Shown piece after piece: positions 36,015-46,700 of a stretch of 64,000 bases of DNA. The stretch covers positions 7,015,001-7,079,000 of the forward strand of contig NZ_JAVDYC010000001.1 of the NCBI RefSeq assembly GCF_031458255.1, in the 5' to 3' direction. How positions within the stretch are numbered: the stretch's first letter is position 1; every line of letters begins with the position of its first letter. The notes under the pieces were generated by a model that was not told the origin of the DNA, made no database searches, and saw nothing but the letters and a program-made list of their open reading frames with translations. This DNA is from Catenuloplanes niger. GTDB taxonomy: Bacteria > Actinomycetota > Actinomycetes > Mycobacteriales > Micromonosporaceae. The translations under genes were made by a program, and so were the position numbers.

Positions 36015-37112
36015 ATGAACCGTCGTCATCTTCTCCGCTCGGCCGCCGCCGTCACGGGAGCCGCCGCGGCCGGCCCGGCCCTGCCCGGCGTGGCGGCCGG
36101 CGCGGAGCCGGTCACCGTACCCGCCACCGGCACTCACCTGGTGCTGCTGGGAACCTCCGGCGGGCCGGTCCCCTTCGCCGGGCGCAGTGGCATGGCCTCC
36201 GCCGTCGTGGTGGACGGGTATGCCTACCTCGTCGACCTCGGCCACGGCGCCTTCGACCAGATCGGCCGCGCCGGGATCAGCCCGGAACGCATCCCGGCCG
36301 CGTTCCTCACCCACCTGCACTCCGACCACGTCGCCGACGCGTTCAGCCTGCCGTGGCTGCGCTTCGGCGGCGTCAACGCGCTCGGCATGCCGCTGCACGT
36401 CCACGGACCGGGACGCGCGGGGGCGCTGCCACCGCCGCGGGCGGGCCAGCCGGTCCGTACCGTGAACCCGGACCTGCCCACGCCGGGCACCGTGGACTTC
36501 TTCGCCGGCGTGATCAATGCCGCGGCGTACGACATCAACCTGCGGTTGCGTGACGAGGGCTGGCCGGACATCGGCGAGATGCTCGTGCCGCACGACATCG
36601 CGGTACCGGGCGACGTGGCCGGTCCCGGCGCGGTGGCCCCGCCGATGGAACCGTTCCCGGTGATGGCGGACGACCGGGTCCGGGTCAGCGCGATCCTGGT
36701 CGACCATCCGCCGGTCTTTCCGGCCTTCGGCTTCCGCTTCGACACCGACCACGGCGCGATCGTGTTCAGCGGGGACACGACCGTCAGTGACAACCTGGTC
36801 CGGCTCGCGCGTGGCGCGGACGTGCTGGTGCACGAGGTGATCGACCTCGCCGCACTGCGGTTGCAACCGGACCTGACCGAGGCACAGATCGCACATCTCA
36901 CCGAGAGCCACACGGACGTACGCGCCGTCGGTGCCATCGCCCAGCGTGCCGGGGTCGGTACGTTGGTGCTCTCGCACCTGTCGCCCGGCGCAAAGGCGCT
37001 GCCGGACGAAGGCTGGCAGCGGCAGGCACAGCGTGGCTTCGACGGCCGGGTCGTCGTCGGTAACGATCTCGATGTGCTGCGGCTCCGACCACGAGGGCGC
37101 CGGGAGAGTTGA
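36015..37112 (+). CDS. Tat-exported metallo-beta-lactamase-fold hydrolase
   Basis: 365 aa. The twin-arginine signal is MNRRHLLRSAAAVTGAAAAG. The metal motif HLHSDH is at 100-105, with further likely ligands in VDHPP, SGDTT, LVHEVID and SHLSP. This order (RNase Z/arylsulphatase-like branch, exported) predicts a two-zinc hydrolase acting outside the membrane. Usual family length. Substrate unknown. It lies in the block bracketed by the 61-bp repeats. Confidence 0.88.
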   Translation: MNRRHLLRSAAAVTGAAAAGPALPGVAAGAEPVTVPATGTHLVLLGTSGGPVPFAGRSGMASAVVVDGYAYLVDLGHGAFDQIGRAGISPERIPAAFLTHLHSDHVADAFSLPWLRFGGVNALGMPLHVHGPGRAGALPPPRAGQPVRTVNPDLPTPGTVDFFAGVINAAAYDINLRLRDEGWPDIGEMLVPHDIAVPGDVAGPGAVAPPMEPFPVMADDRVRVSAILVDHPPVFPAFGFRFDTDHGAIVFSGDTTVSDNLVRLARGADVLVHEVIDLAALRLQPDLTEAQIAHLTESHTDVRAVGAIAQRAGVGTLVLSHLSPGAKALPDEGWQRQAQRGFDGRVVVGNDLDVLRLRPRGRRES

Positions 37113-37290
37113 CCTGGTCGTGGGTACATGGTTCGTACTGGAGCGGTGGACATCGAGCGAAACCGTGGTGCGGGCCGGTACCGGCCCTGACCGTGACGAC
37201 CGGCCCGATCGGTGCGTCGGCGCCGTCGCCGCCCGCGACCCGGAACGTTCGGCCCGTCCACAGCCGCCCTCGACCGAAGGTGACCCGCCC

Positions 37291-38208
37291 ATGATTCAGC
37301 ACATCTCGATCCCGCGCGGTCCGATCGACCTCGCGGGAGATCTGTACCTGCCCGGCGGTGCCGGCGAATCGGCGGAGCCGCGGCGCGCCGTGGTGCTGTC
37401 GACGCCGGGGAGCAGTGTGAAGGAGCAGATCGGCGCGAACTACGCGTCGCGTCTCGCCGCCCGGGGCATCGCGGCGTTGGTCTTCGATCCCGCGCACCAG
37501 GGCGAGAGCGGTGGTGCGCCACGCGACCTCGAGGATCCGTACCGGCGCGGTGAGGACATCTCCTACGCGATCGACGCGCTCAGCGTGACCCCCGGCATCG
37601 ACCCGCAGCGGATCGGCGTGCTCGGCATCTGCGCCGGCGGTGGCTACGCCATCCACACCGCCCGTACCGATCATCGGATCAGGGCGGTCGGCGCGGTCGA
37701 CCCCGGCGAGATCGGCGCCTCGTTCCGCGGTTTCCAGGCGGACGGCCCGGCGGCCGCGCTGGACGCGCTGGCTCAGGCCCGGATCGAGGAGACCCGCGCC
37801 GGCCGGCTGACGCGGGAGCAGTGGCTGCCCGACACCATGGCGGAGGCCGAGGCCGCCGGCGTGACCGACATCGACCTCCTGCAGGCGATCCGGTTCTACC
37901 GCACCGACCGGGGCCGCCACCGGAACTCGACGAACCGCCGCCTCACCCGGAGCGATCCGCTGCTCATCGGCTTCGACGCCTTTCACCTGGTCGACCAGCT
38001 CATGACCCAGCCGCTGCAGCTCATCCTGGCCGAGCACCTCGACGGCACCGGCTTCGACTCCGCCGGCAGGCGGCTCTGGGAGATGGCGCCCAACCCTGTC
38101 GACCGCATGGTGATCAAAGGCGCCCGCCACTACGAGATGTACGACGTTCCGGAGTACGTCGACCCGGCCGTCGACCGGCTGGCCGCCTTCTACACCGAAC
38201 ACCTCTGA
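37291..38208 (+). CDS. Alpha/beta hydrolase with cysteine at the nucleophile elbow
   Basis: 305 aa, cytoplasmic. The elbow reads GICAGGG with Cys114 where most esterases have Ser, as in dienelactone-hydrolase-like proteins. Upstream are VVLSTPGSSVKEQ and FDPAHQGESGG; the late His is probably in IKGARHYEMYD. It follows the exported hydrolase by 178 nt. The substrate is not evident. Confidence 0.85.
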   Translation: MIQHISIPRGPIDLAGDLYLPGGAGESAEPRRAVVLSTPGSSVKEQIGANYASRLAARGIAALVFDPAHQGESGGAPRDLEDPYRRGEDISYAIDALSVTPGIDPQRIGVLGICAGGGYAIHTARTDHRIRAVGAVDPGEIGASFRGFQADGPAAALDALAQARIEETRAGRLTREQWLPDTMAEAEAAGVTDIDLLQAIRFYRTDRGRHRNSTNRRLTRSDPLLIGFDAFHLVDQLMTQPLQLILAEHLDGTGFDSAGRRLWEMAPNPVDRMVIKGARHYEMYDVPEYVDPAVDRLAAFYTEHL

Positions 38209-38252
38209 CCCCGCCGCGAGGCGAAGGAGCGGTTCCGGGCGGTGAGCGCCAC

Positions 38253-38313
38253 CGGGCCCGGCGCGGCCGGGACCTGGAGGAGTCCCGGCCGCACCGGGCC
38301 GGGGACTGACCCG
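38253..38313 (+). repeat. Right copy of 61-bp imperfect direct repeat
   Basis: A partial copy of the antiporter gene end (34403-34463), including the stop codon context, with six mismatches. It codes for nothing here, so it looks like a duplication scar at the right edge of an inserted block. Confidence 0.85.
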
Positions 38314-38332
38314 TCACCCGGCACGGCCCCGA

Positions 38333-39421
38333 TCAGCCGAAGGTGACCGTACCGAGCCGTTCCAGGACGGCCCAGAGCTCGGCTCCCAGCCGCGGGTCCC
38401 GGGCGTTCTCCGGGACGACCGTCATGCCCGGCAGGCCGCGGAGGCTCTGGAAGCCCTTCGGCCCGTAGTAGCCGCCGCCGGTCGCCTGCGGCGAGGTCGC
38501 GGCGAACAGGATCGGGAGCGCGCCCTGTGCCGGGTCCTGCCACATCGGCCGGATGTAGCGGAAGCGCTGGCCCTCGGTGGTGTCCGGGCCGGGCCCGTCC
38601 AGCACGATGTTCGTGCGTGCCACACCGGGATGCGCCGCGATGCTGGTGATCCGCCATCCGGCGGCCTTGCTGCGGCGTTCGCACTCGAAGGCGAGCAGGA
38701 GGTTGGCGAGCTTGGTGTCGTCGTAGGCGCGCACGTAGTCGTACTCCCGCTCCTTCTGCAGGTCGTCGAAGTTGATCGTGCCGCCGTGCCCGCGCAGGCT
38801 CGCCATCCAGATGATCCGCGGATCGGTGCCGTTCTGCAGCAGCGGCCGCAGCCGGGCCGAGAGCACGAACGGCCCGAGCGCGTTGGTCGCGAACGTGCGC
38901 TCGAACCCGTCGGCGCTCACCTCGCGACCGGTGCGCGCCATCACGCCGGCATTGTTGATCAGCAGGTCGAGCCGGTCGCCCGCGGCGCTCATCCGCGCGG
39001 CGAACTCGCTGATCGACGCCAGGCTGGTCAGGTCCAGCGTCTCGAACCGCACGACCGCGCCGGGCGCCGCCGCACTGATCCGGCGGACCGCCTCCTCCCC
39101 GCGCACCCGGTCGCGCGAGGCGATCGTCACGTCCGCGCCCGCGCGTGCGAGCCCGAGCGCCTGGTGATAGCCGAGCCCGCTCCGGCCGTCCCTCGGGTAC
39201 CCGTTGCCGCCCGTCACCACCACGCGCCGGCCGTGCTGCGGCGGGATGTCACCGGCGGTCCAGTCGGGCAGCTCCGCGCCCGCCGCGGTGACCCGGCCCG
39301 CACCGAAACCGGCCAGGCCGACCGCGCCGGCCGAGGCGCCGAGCGCGGACATCCGCAGCACGGAACGCCGGGAGAACCGCCGCCGCGGCTCGGTCTCATC
39401 GTTGCTCGGTGTCGTGGCCAC
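38333..39421 (-). CDS. Tat-exported short-chain dehydrogenase/reductase
   Basis: 362 aa. The N-terminus carries RRRFSRRSVLRMSALGASAGAVGLAG, a twin-arginine signal, which is uncommon for an SDR because the cofactor is cytoplasmic and must fold before export. The NAD(P) site is VTGGNGYPRDGRSGLGYHQ with extra residues in the glycine loop. NNAGVM, a Ser in WMASLRG, and YDDTK supply the catalytic set. A MerR gene lies further upstream on the same strand. Confidence 0.88.
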   Translation of the reverse strand: MATTPSNDETEPRRRFSRRSVLRMSALGASAGAVGLAGFGAGRVTAAGAELPDWTAGDIPPQHGRRVVVTGGNGYPRDGRSGLGYHQALGLARAGADVTIASRDRVRGEEAVRRISAAAPGAVVRFETLDLTSLASISEFAARMSAAGDRLDLLINNAGVMARTGREVSADGFERTFATNALGPFVLSARLRPLLQNGTDPRIIWMASLRGHGGTINFDDLQKEREYDYVRAYDDTKLANLLLAFECERRSKAAGWRITSIAAHPGVARTNIVLDGPGPDTTEGQRFRYIRPMWQDPAQGALPILFAATSPQATGGGYYGPKGFQSLRGLPGMTVVPENARDPRLGAELWAVLERLGTVTFG

Positions 39422-39505
39422 CGTCTACCTCCAGGAACTCGTCGGGAGTCCCACACTGGCCGACCGCGGCAGCCGTATTCAGGGCCCGCCCGTCCCCCCG
39501 ACCGC

Positions 39506-39565
39506 CGATCCACGGATGCCCGATCCACGGATGCCGGATCCATGGCTGCCGGATCCATGGCTGCC
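39506..39565. repeat. Four 15-bp tandem repeats
   Basis: Two perfect units CGATCCACGGATGCC followed by two perfect units GGATCCATGGCTGCC. They lie in the 244-bp gap between the exported SDR and MerR genes. No gene is affected; nothing else is visible in the gap. Confidence 0.9.
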
Positions 39566-39665
39566 CGGGGTTACGGGCGTCCCGCCCCTCCGGCGGCGGA
39601 GTCAGCGGACCGCTGTGGCCCGGCCCGCCCGGGCCCGCTTGATCCGCAGCGCCGCCGTGCCGGCC

Positions 39666-40121
39666 TCAGGACCGGTCCGCCGCGTCGACCCGCACCAGTT
39701 CCGGCGCCGCGAGCGGGCAGACCAGCGGCACGTCACCGGTCCACAGCGTGCCGGCCGTGCCGGCGCCGACCGCGGCCTCGTAGACCGCCACCTTGGTCGC
39801 GATCGCGTCGAGGCTGATCCGCAGCTCCGCCATCTGATCCTCCATCCGGGCCTGGTGCGCGCGCATCAGCTCCAACCGCTCGGCCTCGTTGCCGGGCCCG
39901 GCCGCGACCAGCTCCGCGTACCGCCGGATCTCCGACACCGGCATGCCCGAGGCACGCAGCCGGTTGCAGCCGAGCAGCCATTCGACGTCCTGCCGCGTGT
40001 ACGTGCGCCAGCGCCCGCCGGAGCGCCCGATCGCGTGCGGGAACAGGCCCTCCCGCTCGTAGTAGCGCAGCGCGTGCGCGCTCAGGCCGGTGATCGCGGT
40101 GACCTCGCCGCTGTTGTACAT
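39666..40121 (-). CDS. MerR-family transcriptional regulator
   Basis: 151 aa. The DNA-binding part is MYNSGEVTAITGLSAHALRYYEREGLFP, then GRWRTYTRQDVEWLLGCNRLRASGMPVSEI and a helical dimerisation segment (MRAHQARMEDQMAELRISLDAI). The length and form suit SDR-associated MerR regulators. A dyad-like element AACTTGACCTGGAGCGGACT begins 12 nt before the start (40133-40152) and may be the autoregulatory operator. The probable target is the exported SDR downstream. Confidence 0.88.
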   Translation of the reverse strand: MYNSGEVTAITGLSAHALRYYEREGLFPHAIGRSGGRWRTYTRQDVEWLLGCNRLRASGMPVSEIRRYAELVAAGPGNEAERLELMRAHQARMEDQMAELRISLDAIATKVAVYEAAVGAGTAGTLWTGDVPLVCPLAAPELVRVDAADRS

Positions 40122-40462
40122 GCCCGCTCCTCAACTTGACCTGGAGCGGACTGTAGTTCCTGCGGTGACACCCCACCGCTCCGGCGGCCGGAAGGTGCAC
40201 GACGACGATCCCTCAGCTGGCGCGAGATCCGGGACGCGGCCGCGTCCATGCCGACCGAGCTCGGTACTGCACAACCACACCATCCGGGGGTACGCCGTGC
40301 CCGCCACGTCACGACCACGTCCGAACGGCACCGCCGTCGACCTGTCCGCGTTCACGCCGTAGGACCCGGCACCGGGCTCTGCGGTCGTGCACGAATCAGG
40401 CCGCGGCGCACCGGATCGGACACGTGCTGCCTCAGAGGGCCATGGTGCGTGATGAAGGCCAT

Positions 40463-40504
40463 TTCTGTTGATTGATGGTGAACCGCCGAAGTGCTGGCGT
40501 CGTC
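40463..40504 (+). promoter_or_regulatory. Orphan ECF-type promoter
   Basis: TTCTGTTGATTGATG then GAACC at 40480-40484, 16 nt, CGTC at 40501-40504. It repeats the giant 3 promoter including its upstream element, but no family gene starts within the next 240 nt. It may be the relic of a deleted gene or a distal second promoter for giant 4. Confidence 0.6.
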
Positions 40505-40718
40505 GTGAGTGGGTCGGCGGGGGCTACGTGCCGAGCCCGGTCTGGCCTGCGCGGATGAGCGTCGTGTGGCCACTCGGGACCCGGATGGGGCCGGATACGC
40601 TGACACTGCCGTCCGCATTGGGCCGATGCGTAGGCCTGCATCACACTGTGTGATTGATTGTCCGTCATGACAGATATTTCAATATTTCTGGGCAATTGAC
40701 ATAGTTTTGGTGTTCTGC

Positions 40719-40746
40719 GGTGAACCAAAGTGGATAGCGCTACGTC
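40719..40746 (+). promoter_or_regulatory. ECF-type promoter of giant gene 4
   Basis: GGTGAACC with GAACC at 40722-40726, 16 nt, CGTC at 40743-40746, ending 51 nt before the ATG. Confidence 0.72.
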
Positions 40747-40797
40747 GATCGGAGATCGGCGCTTCGGCCTCGGGGCGCCGCCGGTGAGGAGAACGAC

Positions 40798-43700
40798 ATG
40801 GCGAATGCCGGTGACATCAGCGTGCTCTGCGCGGACGGCCGATTCATCGCGATCCCGGTCGGCGTCTTCTACCACGACGGGCCGATGTCCGAGCCGATCG
40901 ACCCCACCCTGTTGACCGGCGCCATGCGGGCCGGCCGGGTGCCCGGCACGACCACGGTCTTCGTCCAGGAGCAGACCCGCCTCAAGCTCGGCGCGATCGA
41001 CCGGCTGCGCCGCGTGCTCGACGACATCCCGGCCCTGCTCCGCGACCGCTACGTGCTCGGCACCCTCCCCGGCGAACGCGTCGACCAGGAGGCCTGGCTC
41101 GGCCTCACGGACGCCTTCGGCATTCCGAAGCACGCGTCGTTCGGCCCCGGCCTGACCCCGTCTCCCCGTGTCGTACCTCTGAACGCCGCCGGTCTTGAAA
41201 CCCAGGACACCCCCGCCGCGGTACGTCTGCTGTCCCGCTCCCAGGCCGCCGCCCGCGAGACGCTGCGCTCCGTCCTCGACGGCACGCCCCCGTCCTGGCA
41301 ACGGCTGGAGCAACTCGTCGCGCAGGCCGTCACCATCCGCGACGACCTCCACGTCCGCCCGAAGCTGCGCGGCGACGAGCAGCGCGCCCCGTCCGGCGCC
41401 GCCTACGCGCTCGCGGCCGGCATCGCGCTCTACGGCATTCCGGACGGCGTCGACCCGGACGCGTTACTGCGAAGCATGCGCCCGATCAGTGCGGCCGAGG
41501 TGCTACGCGCCTGGGGCGGCGACGCGACCCCCACCGCCCCCGAGGACCTGGTCGACGCGCTGGTCGCGACGCCGGGCTCGGGCGCGCTGGTCACCGTGGC
41601 CCCGACCGGCTCCGGCCGTCCGGGCCTCGGCTGGCTGGTCTCCCGCCCGGACGGGTTGGCCTGGATCGACCCGGAGATGCACGACGGCGCCGCGATCCGA
41701 GTGATGCCGCCCGAGGACGCGGTGTCGCTGCTGCGCGCACTGCCCGGGCCGAGCCCGATGGCGCTGCGGGTGCCCGCACCGGCCACCGCCCTACCGGACC
41801 CGCCGATCACGGATCCGGGCACGGCGCCGAGTACCCCGAGCGGTCCTGCGGTGGCGGGTGTGCCGGTGCGGCCGGGGCCGGTTCACGATGGCTTCGCCGA
41901 GCAGTTCGGGTTGCTGGATGCCTTGGTCGGAGCGGCCGGTGTCGCTGAGTCGGCAACGGTGGGTGATGTCGCGGGCGAGGCTCAGCTCCTGCTGGACGGT
42001 TTGTTCAGTTCGGCTGATGCGATGCGTGGTGTTCTTGAGTCGGATCTGCGTGACTCCGAGGAGAACGCGTTGCGGATGTGGTCCGTGGTGGGGTCCGACC
42101 TCGCCGATCTGACGCTTCGGGACTCTTCTGATGATGCCGAGGCTCGAGCGGTCTTCGCCGCCGTGGTGGCGAAGACCGAGGACATGCTCGGTCAGATCGC
42201 CTGGGTCAGAGGCCACATGGGCCGGGTCGACGGGCAAGAGGACGCACCGCCGGCGCCGGCATCCGGCGTGGTTTTGCCCGGCGTCGACCGGATAGTGGGT
42301 GAAGAACTGGGCCTCAAGGTGCCGGAAGCTGCTGAGCCCCTGGTAGTGAGGATGCTGCAGGCCGGGAGCGTGCCGGGACAGGCGCAGCGGGTACAAAGAC
42401 ATGAGATCCCGCAGAAGCAGGCAGAATTGACCGCGTATCGCCGGGCAATTCGTGATGCTCTTCCGGCAGCGACAGCCACCGCGAGCCGTGTCCTTCCGGC
42501 CGATCAATCGCAAGCGTTCGCCTCCGCCGCGAACGCGTTTCGGATCCTCGTCGATGGGCGCGAAAACTTTGCCAGCCTGACTGCGGCAGAGCAGACCTGG
42601 TTCGACAGCGCTTACCGGAACTACAACGCGATCTATGGGAATCTGGCCGACGCGTTCAGTAATCTCGGCCGGTACGCGGCCTGGGCCTCTTTGGCTGCGG
42701 ACGGAAGCCTCATACGGCAGGACGTGCCGGGGTGGACGGCTATCGTGAACAGCCTTGATGCCAGAGAGAAAGCGCTATACCGGACACGCCGAGAGGCTGC
42801 ACGAGAAGTCCAGGCGTCACAAGCGCACATTCGTGTGGCAAATCAACGCCCCGAATACGAGAGAAGCGCCGGGCGGAGCATAGCGATCGCGGCGGGGCAA
42901 GTCGGAAATAAGGATGCGTTCCGCGACTTGAACGGTGCCGATCCCGCCGGCAACGGCCGGTATTACGACGACGCGGAAAAGACGCTGATCGACTACGCCC
43001 GAATGGGAATCATGGCTGATCGGTACCGTGAGGCGGTCTGCGGCACAATGGCCATGGATGCCTTTGTGAAGTTCAACGCGTGGCTGCCGGGCGATCTCAT
43101 TCAAGCGGTCGGCCTCCTCGGTGCCGGCGACATATCGATGAATCACTCAGGTATCCATGTCGGGCCGCGCAACCAGCCGGAAACCCTCGTCTACGACAAC
43201 TGGGTGCAGCGCACTGCCATCACGAATGCCCCGAACTACACCGTCGACAACCTCCATAGGTATCCCGGGACTATTATGTCTCGAATCGGCGACGGCTTCG
43301 ACTGGCGTATCGTTGGCCACCGCTACATAGATTACGAGCGTCTCGCGCAGGTCGATCAGGCGCCACTACCGCAGGGTGCGGTGAATCCCCTCAATATCGG
43401 GGACATCACTCACGGATCTTATCGGCGCAACTCCGACAGCTCGGATGACCAGCCTCATCAAGGGCTGCCGATGAACTTGTACGGATACAGCGCCAACGCG
43501 GCGAACTACTACACCCCCGATCCGGCGGCATATCGGCCGCAACCCGGTTTCACCCCTGTGCCGGCATCGGGTATGTCTGCGGCCACGCCAATGTTCCAGG
43601 ATGCACATATCGCGCCGGCTTCGATGCCGCAATACGGTCAGCCGGCCAGCCAGCAATATGGCAGTACGGGCGGTGCTCCGGTTTTCAGCGCACCCTCCCC

Positions 43701-46700
43701 CGGGATGGCAAGCAGTAGCAGCGACGAGGAGGAACGTCGGGTTTCGCCGAGGCGGGGTGGAGCGTCGTCCGGTGGATGGAATCCGGGTGTGTGGTTGCTG
43801 CACAGCCCGGCTGGCTCCTCCGACGGTGGGGCCTCGTGGGTGCCGTCGTCGGCGGACGGTGTGCGTGCGGTGGCAAAAAGCGCGCGATCTCGCTGGGAGC
43901 CGCTGCGCAGCGAGGCGATGGCGAAGCTCGACGCGGCGATGTCCAGGGCCGGGGTGACGGACGTGCAGATGGCGTCCGCGCGGACAGTGCGTACCGCGTT
44001 GAATACGTTCCGTACCGGCTTGGATGTGATCATCGGTCGGGGTGAGAACCTTTCCGCGGGGGCGGCGCGGGGCATTCTTGAGAGTGTGGCCGCCGTGTAC
44101 GCGCAGGCCGCCAACCTGATGCCGGACGCGCTGGGCGGCGCGTCGGATCTGCCGCCGTTGTCAGAGGTGCTCGGCCTGGCGATCGACGCCCCGGCGCTGA
44201 CGTCGACTGTCGGGCTCCAGGACCCGACCGTTTTCACGCTGAGCACCCAGCGCCCGATGTGGGCGGTATCGACCACATCGGCGCTGCCGGCGTACACCGT
44301 CGGCGTGGCGCCGGACGGCTCGTACGTGGTGGCCCGCGCGCCGGAGCCCGGTGTCTCCGAGCCGCACGGGTTCAGCGGATACGACGTCTACGGCCCGGAC
44401 GGGCGTCCGCGCGGCACGATCGACGCCTCGACCGAGATCGAGGAAGACTACGTCGCCACCTATTTCCTGGAGAACAACTCGGACGTACCCGGTGTGCTCG
44501 ATCTGACGACCTTCTACGCCACCGGTGTGAGCACCCAGCCGTTCTTCCAGTCGATGCGGGTCCACAACACGAAGGTTCAGCGGATCCGCGAAGTCGAGTA
44601 CGGCATGGAGGAGCTGACGGTCCCGGTCGATCCGAACCGGGCCGCCGACTCCGACCGGGACAGCGACACCTCCGACGGGGAACTGCTCCGCGACTACCGC
44701 CAGGTCCGGGCGGTCACGCACGACATCGCCCGGCAGCGCCTGGAGAGTCGCGGCTGGACGCTGCCCACGGGCGGATTCGAGACCGGTCAGGCACTGCGAC
44801 CGGCCTGGACAAGCGCCGATGCGGAGTGGGCGCCGGTCGATCGCTCCGCGGGTGACGCGCCACTTCAGATTGTCACGGAGACGCTGGACGGCGGCATCGT
44901 CCGTAACGTCTCCGGCCGGCAGACCGGGTCCGGTTCGTTCGAGGTCGTCGACCCGGAGACCGGCGCCGTCGTGCGCGAGTTGCACCCCTGGACCGCGCCG
45001 GGCGGTGACACCCGCTGGACGGTCGCCCCGCTCTCCACCGCGGACCTCGCTGAGTACGGCCGGCTTGCGGGTGAGATCGGTGCGGGCACGGCGTTGGAGT
45101 ACGTCCAGTCCATCGTCACCGCAGGCGTCCGCCTCCGTGATGACACGGTCCTGCCCGGCTTCGGCCTCTACCGGCTGGCCTGGTACGGTGGGATGGGACT
45201 GGTCCGGGCCATGGTCGATGACCAGGGCCGGGTGGTGCGTGCCCGCCGCCCGTTGAGCTTTGACCTGATGGAGCGGCCCGGCGACCCTGACCTGATCAAT
45301 GAGCTGGTCGAGGTCGGCTGGACCGTCGACATCGGCCACCGCAACGACATCAACCGGACCGCGCGCCTCCTGACGCTGGATCCGTACAGCGAGCGTGCGC
45401 GCCGATCGCTGACCGATGCCTTCGCCGACGCCGTGGCGGGCTCCCGGTCCGGCGGCCCGCAGGTCTACCGGGCCGAGGTCGCCCCACCCACCGGTGTCCT
45501 GCCCGAGATGCTGACCGGCAGCACCGCCCAGCTGCGGCTTGACGAACTGCGCAAACAGGTGACCGCCGCGCAACAGCGGGTCGGCCCGGTGCTGGAGCTG
45601 TTCCCGAGCTCCGCCGCGGCGAAGAGCTGGCAGGACGCCGAGCGGAGTCTGGGCGGCATCACGGGCGTGCCGGCGAACGGTGAGGTCACCGAGGCCGTGC
45701 GCCTGTTCCTCAAGGCCGCGGCCGACGTGGTCCGGCTCGACCGGACGACCGCCGAGGTGCTCGCGCCGCTCTCGCCCGGCCGGGTCGGCCCGGCCCGGCC
45801 GGTGCCCCCGCCGCGCTCGTTCGGGACGTGGCGCGCCGGCGACCTGGCCGCGCTGACCGACCAGGTCGGCCGGCCCGTGCTGACCGTGGACCTCAGCGGC
45901 ATTACGCCACACGCGATCGAGGACCTGGAGGGCGCGCTGCGCGAGCACCAGTGGTGGGGCGAGGTGCCGATCGTGGTCGCCACGCTCGGCACCAAGGTCG
46001 CCGCCGGCGCGTTCGCGGCGTTGCGCGAGCGGTACCGGCCGGTCACCGTTGAGCAGGCGGTTACCAGGGACATCGAGATGGTCTGGCGCCTGCACGGCCA
46101 GGACGGTGCCATGGAGGTCGAGATACCGGGCCTGACCGCGGACCTGCTGCGGGCCGCCGCCGCGATGCCGACGACGCCACACGGCACCGCGCTGCCGCCC
46201 GTGCTCGCCGGCCTGCTCACCGCCGGCCCCGACGCGACGCGATACCACCAGGAGCACGAGCGTGAGCTCGCCGACCAGGGGGTACGGGACGCGCTCGACC
46301 GGCTGATCGAGACCGCTCCGGACGGGCAGCGCCTCGCCGGGTTCCGGGTCGCGCTGGGCCTGCCCGCCGGTGTCACGGAACGGCTGACCCCGGTGGCGTC
46401 CACAGCGCTCGACGTCGAGCCGGCGTACACCGGTGGCCAGGTCCCGGCCTCGTTCGCCTACGACTTCCTGGCGCAGACCGGGGGGCGGCGCGAACGGCTC
46501 GCCATGGACGGGCTGCTGTTCCAGCTGGTCCTGACCGGTCGGATGGCGACGGATCAGGCGCTGGAACTGTTGCGGGCCGCCAGCCGGACCGCGGCCGACC
46601 ACGCGGTCGTCCAGGTCTTCGAGGTGGTCCACGAGGCGATGACCCTGCCCGCCGACGTGGTGGCCGCGAATCCGCACGAGCATCCGGTGCTGAAGGCCCT

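Larger units (their letters stand above)
40122..40797. other. 676-bp intergenic region before giant gene 4
   Basis: It holds a possible MerR dyad near 40133, an orphan ECF-type promoter (40463-40504) and the giant 4 promoter (40719-40746). The 40650-40720 segment is clearly more AT-rich than its surroundings, with repeated ATATTTC. The short ORF at 40555-40653 (32 aa) has no resemblance to the family and no good ribosome site. No other gene is seen. Confidence 0.6.

Noticed and set aside
39506-39565. 15-bp tandem repeats considered as regulatory iterons
   Set aside because: No replication or partition gene nearby and no dyad symmetry beyond the GGATCC/CCATGG chance palindromes.
40555-40653. 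32-codon ORF located 50 nt after the orphan ECF-type promoter
   Set aside because: No similarity to any family member and no convincing ribosome site; kept only as part of the intergenic description.
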